From Asanoa ishikariensis (lineage in GTDB: Bacteria > Actinomycetota > Actinomycetes > Mycobacteriales > Micromonosporaceae), in the NCBI RefSeq assembly GCF_900107455.1, contig NZ_FNQB01000002.1:1178001-1242000 (forward strand): 64,000 nucleotides of DNA, read 5' to 3'. A program made the translations under genes and the position numbers. Positions 1 to 8,731 of this stretch are shown here, in pieces (the stretch's first letter is position 1; the number at the start of each line of letters is the position of its first letter). The notes below the pieces were generated by a model, which saw only the letters and a list, made by a program, of their open reading frames with translations, did not search any database and was not told the origin of the DNA.

Positions 1-684
1 GTCGATGACCTGGTCGTCGACCGTGTCGATCGCCGCGCGGCTGTCCGCGAGTCCGGCGTCGATCTGGTCGAACTCGCCGCGAAGCTGTGCGGCCACGGCC
101 TCGTCGACGCCGGCCAGCGCGGTGAGCACCGCCGACATCTTCTGTTCGAGGGCGACGCGGGCCGCCTTGGCCACGTTCTGCTCGACGCGGGTGCTGCCGT
201 TGCTGATCTTGAATGTGATCTTGTCCAGGTCCTGGTAGAGACCCAGCGCCCGGAAATTGGCGCTGGTCAGAGCGTCGCGGTCGCGGGCCTCGAACATGTC
301 GTCCTCCTCGGTGAACCAGGGTTTGGTGCTGCGCTCGTGCGACTGCCGGGTGTTGAAGTGCACGTGCTCGGTGTGCGGACTGGTCCCGGTGTACGGGCGC
401 CACGTGCCCAGCCCCCAGGACCGGCTGGTGATCCGCCGGTTGTAGATCACGTACTGGATGGACTCGTGCCTGATGGCGGCGTTGATGACCTTCGGCACGT
501 CGACCCCGTCGACGTCCATGTCCCAGGCGTCGACGGAACCGTCCTTGTCCGGGTTGTGGTCGGAGTCGGTCTCCTGGTGGGCCGCGTCGCCGATGGTGCC
601 GTCCGAGGTCTTGTCGCGCCGCGGCCAGCGGCTGTTGACCTCGTTGCGGAAGCGGGTCAGGGCGGGGTTCAAGAACCAGGCCAT
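1..684 (-). CDS. M15-like peptidase / endolysin-type protein (C-terminus off the window)
   Basis: Open frame read from ATG at 684 to the window edge (228 codons, no stop), so the C-terminus is missing. Residues 1-125 form a zinc-peptidase-like domain: the SDHN motif at 41-44 (His43), acidic residues in AWDMD at 53-57, and HTEHVHF at 104-110 are the expected metal-ligand pattern of M15-type D,D-/L,D-carboxypeptidases and actinophage endolysins. After residue 125 the chain becomes acidic and helical (EEDDMFEARDRDAL, then Ala-rich heptad-like sequence), probably a stalk or coiled coil. No signal peptide is visible, which fits a phage-type lysin or an imported domain better than a secreted wall enzyme. 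The family call rests on motifs only. Confidence 0.65.
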   Translation of the reverse strand, partial: MAWFLNPALTRFRNEVNSRWPRRDKTSDGTIGDAAHQETDSDHNPDKDGSVDAWDMDVDGVDVPKVINAAIRHESIQYVIYNRRITSRSWGLGTWRPYTGTSPHTEHVHFNTRQSHERSTKPWFTEEDDMFEARDRDALTSANFRALGLYQDLDKITFKISNGSTRVEQNVAKAARVALEQKMSAVLTALAGVDEAVAAQLRGEFDQIDAGLADSRAAIDTVDDQVID

Positions 685-750
685 AGGCCCGAAGCTACCG
701 GTCCACACCGGCCATTCGAATCCCCCGACAGCAGGACAGCGGGACAACCG

Positions 751-1281
751 TCAGCCTTGCCACTCGTCCGCGACCAGCCCGAACACCGCCTCGTCGAGGA
801 ACGCACCGTCCACCCAGGAGTTTTGGCGCAGCGTGCCCTCGCGGCGGAAGCCGACCCGCTCGGCGGCGGCGACCATCGCGGCGTTGTCGGCCAGCGTCTC
901 GAGTTGGAGCCGGTGCAGGCCACGCACCCGGAAGCCGTAGCGGCAGAGCACCCGGACGGTGTCGACGCCCAGCCCGGAGCCGCGGACCGCCGGACGCAGT
1001 GAGATGCCGACGTGGCCCGACCGGTTGTGCAGGTCGATGCCCCAGAGCAGCGCGTCGCCGGCGAGCTCGCCGTCGGCCAGCCGCACGACGCTGAAGATGG
1101 CCGCGTCGGCGCTGGGTGCCGACGGTGTGAACGGGGACTCCGGCAGGCCGGGCGGGATCGGGCGCCAGGCCCGGCCGTCGGCCCGCGACCGGGTCGCGAC
1201 ATCGTCGTAGAGGTCGGCGTGCAGCACCGGCACGTCCTCGTCGTGTCGGGCCCGCAACAGCACCTTCTCGCCACGCAGCAT
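751..1281 (-). CDS. GNAT family N-acetyltransferase (RimJ/RimL-like)
   Basis: 176 residues, the usual size for a RimJ/RimL-type acetyltransferase that transfers acetyl from acetyl-CoA to an amine. The N-terminus GEKVLLRARHDEDVPVL is the typical first strand. RGSGLGVDTVRVL is the acetyl-CoA pyrophosphate-binding turn, and LETLADNAAMVAAAERVGFRREG is the conserved late segment in which residues of the N-x-x-M/S type precede the GF-x-x-EG motif. The substrate cannot be read from sequence. It ends 66 bp from the start of the endolysin-like gene on the same strand and is divergent from gadB (113 bp gap). A TACTAA-like -10 lies about 10 bp before the ATG, so the mRNA may be nearly leaderless. Confidence 0.85.
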   Translation of the reverse strand: MLRGEKVLLRARHDEDVPVLHADLYDDVATRSRADGRAWRPIPPGLPESPFTPSAPSADAAIFSVVRLADGELAGDALLWGIDLHNRSGHVGISLRPAVRGSGLGVDTVRVLCRYGFRVRGLHRLQLETLADNAAMVAAAERVGFRREGTLRQNSWVDGAFLDEAVFGLVADEWQG

Positions 1282-1394
1282 GCGGCGTTAGTACCGGACG
1301 CCGGTGGCCGTGATCAAGCGAGTAACCGAATCCGACATCTTGCGCGAGCCCGGCGCAATAGCCTGAACGGGTCGGATCGCCCCAGGGAGGCCGG

Positions 1395-2786
1395 ATGTCG
1401 CTGTACGCCGGGAAGCCGCCGGAGCCCCGGCCGAGCCACCGGGCCGGCAACGTCGTCGCCACGGTCGCCAACCCGAACTACGGCCGGGAGTTGACGGTGC
1501 CGGTCGCCGCGCTCGGACCCGATCCGGTGCCGGCCGAGGTCGCGTACCAGCTCATCCACGACGAGCTCCTGCTGGACGGCAACGCGGCGCTGAACCTGGC
1601 GACGTTCGTGACCACCTGGATGGAGCCGCAGGCCGGCGTGCTGATGACCGAGTGCGCCGACAAGAACATGATCGACAAGGACGAGTACCCGCTGACCGCC
1701 GAGATCGAGCGGCGGTGCGTGGCGATCCTGGGCGACCTGTGGCACGCGCCCGACCCGGTGGCCACCATCGGCTGCTCGACCACCGGGTCGAGCGAGGCCT
1801 GCATGCTCGCCGGCCTCGCGTTCAAGCGGCGCTGGGCCAAGAACTCGATGGGAGCGCGGCCCAACCTGGTGATGGGCGGCAACGTCCAGGTGTGCTGGGA
1901 GAAGTTCTGCAACTACTGGGAGGTCGAGCCCCGGATGGTCCCGATGGCCGGGGACCGGTTCCACCTGTCGGCGCAGGAAGCGGTGGCCCGCTGCGACGAG
2001 AACACCATCGGCGTGGTCGCGGTGCTGGGTTCCACCTTCGACGGATCGTACGAGCCGGTGGCGGAGATCGCCGCCGCCCTCGACGAGCTCCAAAAGACCC
2101 GCGGCTGGGACATCCCGATCCACGTCGACGGCGCGTCCGGCGGCATGATCGCCCCGTTTCTCGACCCCGATCTGGTCTGGGACTTCCGCCTGCCCAGGGT
2201 CGCCTCGATCAACACCAGCGGGCACAAGTACGGCCTGGTCTACCCCGGCGTCGGCTGGGTGCTCTGGCGGGAGAAGCACCTGCTCCCCGAGGAGTTGATC
2301 TTCAACGTGAACTACCTCGGCGGCAGCATGCCGACCTTCGCGCTCAACTTCTCCAGGCCCGGCGCCGAGGTGATCGCGCAGTACTACATGTTCCTGCGGC
2401 TGGGCCGCGAAGGCTTCCGTGCGGTGCAGCAGGCGTCCCGGGACGTGGCCACCTACCTGTCCGGGAAGATCGCCGACACCGGGGAGTTCCGGTTGGTCAG
2501 CCGGGGCGACGAGCTGCCGGTGTTCGCGTTCACCACGGCGCCCGACGTCACCGCGTACAACGTCTTCGACGTGTCCCGGGCGCTGCGCGAACGCGGCTGG
2601 CTGGTGCCGGCTTACACGTTCCCGAAGAACCGCACCGACCTCGCGGTGCTTCGCGTGGTGGTGCGCAACGGCTTCTCCCACGACATGGCCGACCTGCTGC
2701 TCGACGACCTCGGGAGGGCGTTGCCCGACCTCAAGAAGCAGTCAGGGCCGATCCGCAGCGGCGCCGACGAGTCGTTCCACCACTGA
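1395..2786 (+). CDS. gadB: glutamate decarboxylase
   Basis: 463 residues, full length for the PLP-dependent group II decarboxylases that convert L-glutamate to GABA and CO2, consuming a proton. Visible signatures: substrate region LDGNAALNLATFVTTWMEP (61-79), phosphate-binding GCSTTGSSEA (126-135), HVDGASGG with the PLP-N1 aspartate (243-250), and SGHKYG with the Schiff-base lysine K278. The start has a GGGAGG Shine-Dalgarno 6 bp upstream. The gene is followed 13 bp later by a class-II glutamine amidotransferase, probably co-transcribed, which could feed glutamate into the decarboxylase. No GadC-type glutamate/GABA antiporter is adjacent, so a classical acid-resistance cassette is not evident here. 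Confidence 0.95.
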   Translation: MSLYAGKPPEPRPSHRAGNVVATVANPNYGRELTVPVAALGPDPVPAEVAYQLIHDELLLDGNAALNLATFVTTWMEPQAGVLMTECADKNMIDKDEYPLTAEIERRCVAILGDLWHAPDPVATIGCSTTGSSEACMLAGLAFKRRWAKNSMGARPNLVMGGNVQVCWEKFCNYWEVEPRMVPMAGDRFHLSAQEAVARCDENTIGVVAVLGSTFDGSYEPVAEIAAALDELQKTRGWDIPIHVDGASGGMIAPFLDPDLVWDFRLPRVASINTSGHKYGLVYPGVGWVLWREKHLLPEELIFNVNYLGGSMPTFALNFSRPGAEVIAQYYMFLRLGREGFRAVQQASRDVATYLSGKIADTGEFRLVSRGDELPVFAFTTAPDVTAYNVFDVSRALRERGWLVPAYTFPKNRTDLAVLRVVVRNGFSHDMADLLLDDLGRALPDLKKQSGPIRSGADESFHH

Positions 2787-2799
2787 AGGGACAACAACC

Positions 2800-3636
2800 G
2801 TGTGTCGCTGGCTGGCCTTCTCCGGCTCACCGCTGCTGATCGACGCGTTGCTCTACCGGCCCAAGCATTCTCTGATCGACCAGAGTCAGCACGCCGAGCT
2901 CGGTGCGGAGACGACCAATGGGGACGGATTCGGGCTCGGCTGGTATCCGACCGACCCGGTGGCCAAGCAGACACCCGGCACGTTCCACGGTGTCGGGCCG
3001 GCCTGGAGCAACCGCAACCTGCGTGACCTGGCCGAGCACCTCCGCTCGCCGTTGTTCTTCGCGCATGTGCGGGCCTCGTCCGGCGCGCCTGTGCAGGAGA
3101 CCAACTGCCACCCGTTCCGGCACGATCGCTGGCTCTGGATGCACAACGGCTCGATCCGGGACTTCAGCCGGCTCAAGCGGGACCTGCTGCTGGAGGTGGA
3201 CCCGGAGCTCTACCCGCTGATCGAGGGCAGCACCGACTCGGAGGCGATGTTCTACCTGGCCCTGACGTACGGGCTGCGGGACGACCCGGTCGCGGCGGTG
3301 GAGCGGATGGTCGGGTTCGTCGAGTCGACCGCCGCCCGGCACGGCGTCTCCGACGCGGTGCAGATGACCGTGGCCACCACCGACGGGGAGCGGATCTGGG
3401 CGTTCCGCTACTCGACCGCGCACCAGTCCCGCACGTTGTTCTACTCGCAGACCGTCGACGGCCTGCGTGCCGTGCACCCCGAGGTGGAAGCGCTGCGGCT
3501 GCTCTCGGACCAGGACCGGCTGGTGGTTTCGGAGCCTTTGGGTGTAATGCCGGATGCGTTCAAAGAGGTGCCGGAGTCGAGCTACAGCATCATCTACGAC
3601 GGTCAGGACGAGATGTCCGCCTTCAACCCGCGCTGA
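2800..3636 (+). CDS. class II glutamine amidotransferase (Ntn hydrolase)
   Basis: 278 residues. The start was set at GTG 2800 because the second codon is then Cys (M-C-R-W-L), the N-terminal nucleophile exposed after fMet removal in Ntn-type glutamine amidotransferases. Further family marks are TNGDGFGLGWY (oxyanion region), HVRASSG, and ETNCHPFRHDRWLWMHNGSI, which contains the glutamine-binding asparagine region. It resembles the stand-alone EgtC/YafJ-like group, which hydrolyses glutamine or gamma-glutamyl amides, not the PurF or GlmS enzymes, which carry a second synthase domain. No ergothioneine genes are nearby. It lies 13 bp after gadB, so a glutamine-to-glutamate-to-GABA channel is an attractive but unproven link. 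Confidence 0.85.
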   Translation: MCRWLAFSGSPLLIDALLYRPKHSLIDQSQHAELGAETTNGDGFGLGWYPTDPVAKQTPGTFHGVGPAWSNRNLRDLAEHLRSPLFFAHVRASSGAPVQETNCHPFRHDRWLWMHNGSIRDFSRLKRDLLLEVDPELYPLIEGSTDSEAMFYLALTYGLRDDPVAAVERMVGFVESTAARHGVSDAVQMTVATTDGERIWAFRYSTAHQSRTLFYSQTVDGLRAVHPEVEALRLLSDQDRLVVSEPLGVMPDAFKEVPESSYSIIYDGQDEMSAFNPR

Positions 3637-3690
3637 GCTGGGTTCGCGTACTCGCGAAATGGCCGGCGGATCCGTCATACGCTCGCGATC

Positions 3691-4089
3691 GTGGGGTGGA
3701 AAGAGCTCGCGACCGTGTTCCTGGGCCTGCACTTCGCCTTCGTGGCCTACGTGCTGTTCGGCGGCTTCCTCGCGTGGAAGTGGCCGAAAGCGATCTGGTT
3801 CCATCTGCCCGCGGTCGGGTGGGGCATCGCGCTGATCGGCTTCGGGCTCAACTGCCCGCTGACGTACGCCCAGAACTGGGCGCTCGGTCACGCCGGTGAG
3901 CCTCCGCTGACCCGCGGGTTCGTCGACACCTACATCGAGGGAATCCTCTATCCCGAGCGGTACGTGCACGTCGCCCAGGCGATCTTGGCATTGATCGTGC
4001 TGGTCTCGTACGTGGGCTTCTTCGTGCTGCGGCGCCGCCGGAAGTCCCGCGCCGAGGCAGTCTCGATGCGCGGCCAGCGGGTGTCTTAG
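3691..4089 (+). CDS. DUF2784 family membrane protein
   Basis: 132 residues with about four hydrophobic segments (roughly 8-28, 38-58, a short one near 70, and 95-118) and a basic tail RRRRKSR that should face the cytoplasm. The spacing of conserved residues (GLHFAFVAYVLFGGF, NCPLTYAQNW, YIEGILYP) is that of DUF2784, a small inner-membrane family of unknown function. Starts at GTG 3691, 54 bp after the amidotransferase. The last 4 bp overlap the end of the convergent YbjN-domain gene. No function is assigned. Confidence 0.8.
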   Translation: MGWKELATVFLGLHFAFVAYVLFGGFLAWKWPKAIWFHLPAVGWGIALIGFGLNCPLTYAQNWALGHAGEPPLTRGFVDTYIEGILYPERYVHVAQAILALIVLVSYVGFFVLRRRRKSRAEAVSMRGQRVS

Positions 4090-5642
4090 GGCAGATCCGC
4101 CACGGCCGCCGCGAACGTGGTGCCGGTCGCGATCGCCGCGTTGACCAGGCTGGCCAGTTGGCCGGTCGTCGCGCCGTGCTCCAGGTCAGTGGTCACCTCG
4201 CCGGCCAGCAGCAGGAGGCCTTCGCCGCCGTCGTGCACGTACACCTTGGGCATCAGCTTGTCGTGGTTCCAGGCGTTGCAGAACGCGTAGGCCTCGACCA
4301 GCCGGTTGGCCGGCAGCCGGCGCTCGGCCACCACCCGCACCTGGAGGATCTCCCGGCGCTCGCCCAACCGCTCGAACTGGATGTACGCGCCCGGCCAGCG
4401 GCCGCCGACCATCCCGTCCTCGTCGACCGTGAAGTGGTCGCCCCGGGCGTCCAGCACCTCGATGATCGACTCGAGGGTCAGCGGGCCCAGCGGCGTGTCG
4501 CCAAGCTCGTCGAGCCGGATCGTGCCGCCGCTGACCACGGGCAGCTCGGCCAGCCAGTCGCCGACCAGCCGGGACTGGTGGTCGGTCCCGTTGCGGTTGT
4601 CGAACCGGGCCGCCAGCGTCGCCGCCACGGCCGCGAGCACCGTGCCCAGCTCGCGCACCGAGAGGTCGGCGGCCGGCCGCTCGCCGTGCGTGGGCCGGTG
4701 CACCCGCCGGTCGCCCAGCCCCTCGGCCGTGGCCCGCCGGCAGACCAGCGTGCCGGCCGCCGCGAAGCGCATCGCGGACAGCTCGTCGTACGGGTCGTCC
4801 AGGTCGCCGATGTGGGTGGTGAGCAGGTCGACGCCGCGGCCCGCCAGCCCGGCCAGCGCGCAGAACCGCAGGTGGTCGGCGAGCATCGGGAACGACGACC
4901 GGTCCAGCCGGTGCCCCCGGTAGGCGCGCAGGTGCGCGGTCACCGCCTCGTCGACCCGGCCCAGGTGCAGGTAGGGGATCATCAGCGCGGCCAGCGCCCG
5001 TTCCGGCTGCTCGGGGCAGGAGGTTCCGGCCCGCAGCACGGGTTCGGCCGCGTCCACCGCCGCCTGCCAGTCGCCCCAGGCCGCGTGCAGGAACGCCTGG
5101 TCGGCGGGGTAGCAGGACGGGCAGAAGCCGGCGTCGCCGGGCTGGCCGTCGGAGAACCACTCGCTGTCGCCGACCGCCGGCAGCTCCGCCGTGCAGCGCG
5201 CCAGCCACGCTCTGGCCGCGGGCAGGTCGCCCAGGTGGTCGGCGAGCTCCGCGCGCATCCGGTGGATCGCGAACAGCGGGCGTTGGTCTTCGCGGAACCG
5301 GCGCTCCAGGTCGTCGAGCAGCGCCTCGGCCTCGGCCCGCCCGACGCCGGGCGACGCGCGGAACGTGCCGACCGCCCACAGGTGGTAGTAGCGCAGCAGG
5401 GCCAGCTCGGAGTCCGAGAACAGCAGGGGCTCGCGGTCGGCCGCGGCCCGGCACCACGCGAACAACCCGAGCACCCGGGCCGGCTCGGCGGCGTCGAGGC
5501 AGGCGTCGATCAGGTCGAGCCGCGCCTCGAAGCCGAGCCGCACGTCGCCGGCCCGGTCGGCCGCGGCCACCACGGCGTCGAGCTCGGCCAGCTTGGCGGG
5601 GCCGGGCGGCAGGTCGCGGGCGTCGGAGAGGGCGTCGCTCAC
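4086..5642 (-). CDS. YbjN-domain protein with N-terminal TPR-like helical region
   Basis: 518 residues from GTG 5642. This start is chosen because it overlaps the stop of the upstream YbjN gene in a GTGA (5639-5642), a translational-coupling junction. Residues 1 to about 370 are Ala/Leu-rich helical repeats with a TPR-like rhythm and a cysteine-containing stretch around GFCPSCYPADQAF. The C-terminal ~130 residues form a YbjN domain (type III secretion chaperone-like fold) with the FCNAWNHDKLMPKVYVHD core. That core is clearly paralogous to FCNGWNQDKLWPKAFVHV in the neighbouring gene. YbjN proteins are linked to stress and motility regulation in Gram-negatives; the actinobacterial role is unknown. 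A protein-binding adaptor is the safest reading. Confidence 0.75.
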   Translation of the reverse strand: MSDALSDARDLPPGPAKLAELDAVVAAADRAGDVRLGFEARLDLIDACLDAAEPARVLGLFAWCRAAADREPLLFSDSELALLRYYHLWAVGTFRASPGVGRAEAEALLDDLERRFREDQRPLFAIHRMRAELADHLGDLPAARAWLARCTAELPAVGDSEWFSDGQPGDAGFCPSCYPADQAFLHAAWGDWQAAVDAAEPVLRAGTSCPEQPERALAALMIPYLHLGRVDEAVTAHLRAYRGHRLDRSSFPMLADHLRFCALAGLAGRGVDLLTTHIGDLDDPYDELSAMRFAAAGTLVCRRATAEGLGDRRVHRPTHGERPAADLSVRELGTVLAAVAATLAARFDNRNGTDHQSRLVGDWLAELPVVSGGTIRLDELGDTPLGPLTLESIIEVLDARGDHFTVDEDGMVGGRWPGAYIQFERLGERREILQVRVVAERRLPANRLVEAYAFCNAWNHDKLMPKVYVHDGGEGLLLLAGEVTTDLEHGATTGQLASLVNAAIATGTTFAAAVADLP

Positions 5643-6067
5643 CAGGTCAGCCCTTCCAGCGAGTCGGCGAGCTGGCATCCGCTGCTGATCCCGCAGGCCA
5701 GCAACTGGTCGAGCTGGTAGCTGGTGACGCCGTGATCGAGGTCGGCCACCACCTCTCCGAGGACGCGTACGGTGCCGTCGTCGTTGACGTGCACGAACGC
5801 CTTCGGCCACAGCTTGTCCTGGTTCCAGCCGTTGCAGAACTCGTAGAGCGGCAGCACGTCGTCGATCCCGAAGACCCGGCTGGCCAGCGTGCGGATCTGG
5901 AGGATCTCGCCGGACCGGCCGAGCCGGAAGAAGTAGATGAGGTTGTCGTCCCACCGGCCGACGAGGTCGCCGTCGGCATCCTGGGTGAACGCGTAACCGT
6001 GCCCGTCGAGGATGCCCGCGATCAGCTCGTTGGACAGCGGCAGCAACGTTCCGCCCGGCGACTCCAC
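5639..6067 (-). CDS. YbjN domain-containing protein
   Basis: 142 residues from GTG 6067, essentially a single YbjN domain: ITxxILDGHGYAFTQDADGDLVGRWDDNLIYF is followed by the family core EFCNGWNQDKLWPKAFVHV and DLDHGVTSYQLDQLL. It is the first gene of a two-gene unit and its stop overlaps the start of the larger YbjN/TPR protein by 4 bp. The two YbjN domains align along their length, implying duplication; they may form a heterodimer. It is divergent from ftsK, with an AAGGG-N-CCCTT palindrome pair in the gap. No catalytic residues are recognisable. Confidence 0.8.
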   Translation of the reverse strand: MESPGGTLLPLSNELIAGILDGHGYAFTQDADGDLVGRWDDNLIYFFRLGRSGEILQIRTLASRVFGIDDVLPLYEFCNGWNQDKLWPKAFVHVNDDGTVRVLGEVVADLDHGVTSYQLDQLLACGISSGCQLADSLEGLTW

Positions 6068-6120
6068 GCGAGCGATAGTAGGCGCGCGGCGCGGCGGTCA
6101 GCCAGTGCCGACGAATGTTA

Positions 6121-6164
6121 GGAAGGGACCCTTCCTATGCGGAAAGCGTTAATAAGGGACCCTT
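6121..6164. repeat. paired AAGGG-N-CCCTT palindromes (copy 1)
   Basis: In the divergent gap between ybjN and ftsK, a perfect 15-bp odd palindrome GGAAGGGACCCTTCC (6121-6135) is followed 18 bp later by AAGGGACCCTT (6154-6164). The segment 6139-6164 is the reverse complement, with 2 mismatches in 26, of 12194-12219 between pgsA and cinA. Recurrence in inverted orientation at two intergenic sites marks it as a dispersed element, not a gene-specific operator. Confidence 0.75.
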
Positions 6165-6232
6165 GCTTAAACCTGAGGGGATATCGCGGCGTGGCGCGTG
6201 GCGCGTGACCTGTGGGCCCTTACCGTGAGACC

Positions 6233-8731
6233 ATGCCAGGTCGTGCGACGCAGACCAACCGGCGTCGCACAGCGACGTCGAGCCGGGCGAGCACGACCAC
6301 GCGCGGTCGCACCACCAACACCACCGCGGCGGCCCGGGCCCGCCAGCAGGCCTATCGGCGGCGGCAGCCCAACGGCTTGGGTGTGCTGGTCGGCCGGGCC
6401 GGCGGCGCGCTCTGGATGGGGCTCGCCCACAGCGTCGGCTGGATGGTCCGGGGTCTCGGTCGGCAGGCCGCCACGGCCCGCGAGCTCGACCCTGAGCACC
6501 GTCGCGACGGTGCCGGCCTGTTGCTGCTCGGCCTGGCCATCCTGACCAGTGTCGCGGTGTGGTTCTCCTCGGCCGGCCCCGTCGGCCAGCGGATCGAAGA
6601 CGGCATGCGGCTGTTCATCGGCGCGATCGCCGTCGCGTTGCCGGTGTTGCTGCTGTTCTGGGCGATCCGGCTGATGCGGCCGCTGGTCGAGCCCGAGCAC
6701 CGCGGCCGGGGCCTGGTCGGCTGGGGCTCGGTGCTGATCGCCGCGGCGGCGATCCTGCACATCAGCCAGTCGCCGATCGACACCGCACAGCGCGACCACG
6801 CCGGCGGCCTGGTCGGTGCCGCGGTCGGCTCGGCGCTCGAGCGCGCTTTCACCCAGTGGGTGGCGGTGCCCCTGCTGGTCCTACTGCTGTTCTTCGGCGT
6901 GCTGGTGGTCACCGCGACCCCGATCAGCAAGGTGCCGGAGCGGATCGGGCTGCTGTTCGCGGTGCTGCTCGGCCGGCCGCTGCCGGCCGAGGAGCTGGAT
7001 CCGGAGCCGTTCGACGAGGAAGACGAGCAGCCGGTCGCCCGGCGTAAGCCCGCCCGCCGGCGGCAGGGCACCAAGGTGCTCGGCCTCGGCGACGACGACC
7101 CGCTCGACGTGGACGACGAGGTCATGCACGACACCGTCGCGCTGCCCCGCTCCAAGTCGGGCAAGCCGGTCAAGGTGCCCGCGGTGCGCAAGCAGGCGCC
7201 GCAGCCGCCGGTGCACTCGCCGCTGCCGACCCGGGCCGAGCAGCTCGCGATCGACGCGGTCGAGGGCGCCTACCTGCTGCCTCCCGCCAACCTGCTGCGA
7301 GGCGGCAGCGCGCCGAAGACCCGCAGCAAGGCCAACGACGAGGTGATCGCGGCGCTGACCGGGGTCTTCGAGCAGTTCGACGTCGACGCCGCGGTGACCG
7401 GCTACACCCGCGGCCCGACGGTCACCCGCTACGAGGTGGAGCTCGGCCACGGCGTCAAGGTCGAGCGGATCACGCAGCTTTCCCGCAACATCGCGTACGC
7501 GGTGAAGTCGCCGGACGTGCGGATCCTGAGCCCGATCCCCGGCAAGAGCGCGGTCGGCGTGGAGATCCCCAACTCCGACCGGGAAGACGTGGCGCTCGGC
7601 GACGTGCTGCGCTCGCACGCGGCCACCTCCGACAACCACCCGATGGTGGTCGCGCTCGGCAAGGACATCGAGGGCGGCTACGTGGTGGCCAACCTCGCCA
7701 AGATGCCGCACATCCTGATCGCCGGCGCCACCGGCGCGGGCAAGTCGTCCTGCCTCAACTCGCTGCTGGTCTCGATCCTCAGCCGGGCCACCCCCGACGA
7801 GGTGCGGCTCGTGCTGATCGACCCGAAGCGCGTCGAGATGACCTCCTACGAGGGCATCCCGCACCTGGTCACGCCGATCATCACCAATCCCAAGAAGGCG
7901 GCGGACTCGCTCGACTGGGTCGTGCGCGAGATGGACATGCGCTACGACGACCTGGCTGCCGCCGGTGTACGCCACATCGACGACTACAACCGCAAGGTGC
8001 GGGCCGGACAGATCAAGCCGCCGCCGGGCAGCGAGCGGGAGATCCGGCCTTATCCCTACCTGCTGGTCGTCGTCGACGAGTTGGCCGACCTGATGATGGT
8101 CGCGCCGCGCGACGTCGAGGACTCGGTCGTCCGGATCACCCAGCTCGCCCGGGCCGCCGGCATCCACCTGGTGCTGGCCACCCAGCGCCCGTCCGTCGAC
8201 GTGGTGACCGGCCTGATCAAGGCCAACGTGCCGTCCCGGCTGGCGTTCGCCACCTCGTCGCTGGCCGACTCGCGGGTCATCCTCGACCAGCCCGGTGCGG
8301 AGAAGCTGATCGGCCGGGGCGACGGGCTGTTCCTGCCGATGGGCGCCTCGAAGCCGGTCCGGATCCAGGGCGCCTGGGTCGGCGAGGGCGAGATCGCCGA
8401 CATCGTCAACTTCTGCAAGAAGCAGCGCGAGCCGGAGTTCCGGCCCGACGTGCTGACCAAGGTCGAAGACCCGAAGAAGAAGATCGACGAGGACATCGGC
8501 GACGACCTCGACGTGCTGATCCAGGCGATCGAGCTCGTGGTCACCTCGCAGTTCGGCTCGACCTCGATGCTCCAGCGCAAGCTCCGGGTCGGCTTCGCCA
8601 AGGCGGGCCGACTCATGGACCTCATGGAGACGCGCGGCATCGTCGGGCCGTCCGAGGGTTCGAAGGCGCGCGACGTGCTGGTCAAGCCTGATGAGTTGGA
8701 GGAGGCGCTGGCCGGTCTCCGCGTCGAATGA
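6233..8731 (+). CDS. ftsK: DNA translocase FtsK/SpoIIIE
   Basis: 832 residues from ATG 6233. A very basic Thr/Arg-rich N-terminus precedes about four membrane spans (roughly residues 95-240), an acidic/Pro-rich linker, then the RecA-like motor. Walker A is IAGATGAGKSS, Walker B is PYLLVVVDELADLMM, and the sensor segment is HLVLATQRPSVDVVTG. The C-terminal gamma winged helix (DVLIQAIELVVTSQFGSTSMLQRKLRVGFAKAGRLM) recognises KOPS-type polar sequences. FtsK pumps DNA through the closing division septum and activates XerCD at dif. Its place upstream of rimO-pgsA-clgR matches the mycobacterial order. The 3' end overlaps the convergent small membrane gene by 50 bp. Confidence 0.95.
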   Translation: MPGRATQTNRRRTATSSRASTTTRGRTTNTTAAARARQQAYRRRQPNGLGVLVGRAGGALWMGLAHSVGWMVRGLGRQAATARELDPEHRRDGAGLLLLGLAILTSVAVWFSSAGPVGQRIEDGMRLFIGAIAVALPVLLLFWAIRLMRPLVEPEHRGRGLVGWGSVLIAAAAILHISQSPIDTAQRDHAGGLVGAAVGSALERAFTQWVAVPLLVLLLFFGVLVVTATPISKVPERIGLLFAVLLGRPLPAEELDPEPFDEEDEQPVARRKPARRRQGTKVLGLGDDDPLDVDDEVMHDTVALPRSKSGKPVKVPAVRKQAPQPPVHSPLPTRAEQLAIDAVEGAYLLPPANLLRGGSAPKTRSKANDEVIAALTGVFEQFDVDAAVTGYTRGPTVTRYEVELGHGVKVERITQLSRNIAYAVKSPDVRILSPIPGKSAVGVEIPNSDREDVALGDVLRSHAATSDNHPMVVALGKDIEGGYVVANLAKMPHILIAGATGAGKSSCLNSLLVSILSRATPDEVRLVLIDPKRVEMTSYEGIPHLVTPIITNPKKAADSLDWVVREMDMRYDDLAAAGVRHIDDYNRKVRAGQIKPPPGSEREIRPYPYLLVVVDELADLMMVAPRDVEDSVVRITQLARAAGIHLVLATQRPSVDVVTGLIKANVPSRLAFATSSLADSRVILDQPGAEKLIGRGDGLFLPMGASKPVRIQGAWVGEGEIADIVNFCKKQREPEFRPDVLTKVEDPKKKIDEDIGDDLDVLIQAIELVVTSQFGSTSMLQRKLRVGFAKAGRLMDLMETRGIVGPSEGSKARDVLVKPDELEEALAGLRVE

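Noticed and set aside
703-750. tRNA T-arm-like TTCGAATCC
   Set aside because: The flanking bases cannot form the 5-bp T stem and no acceptor, D or anticodon arm is present.
4158-5720. Long plus-strand open frame opposite the YbjN/TPR gene
   Set aside because: Low-complexity Arg/Gly/Pro translation, no motifs, exact antisense shadow of the real minus-strand gene.
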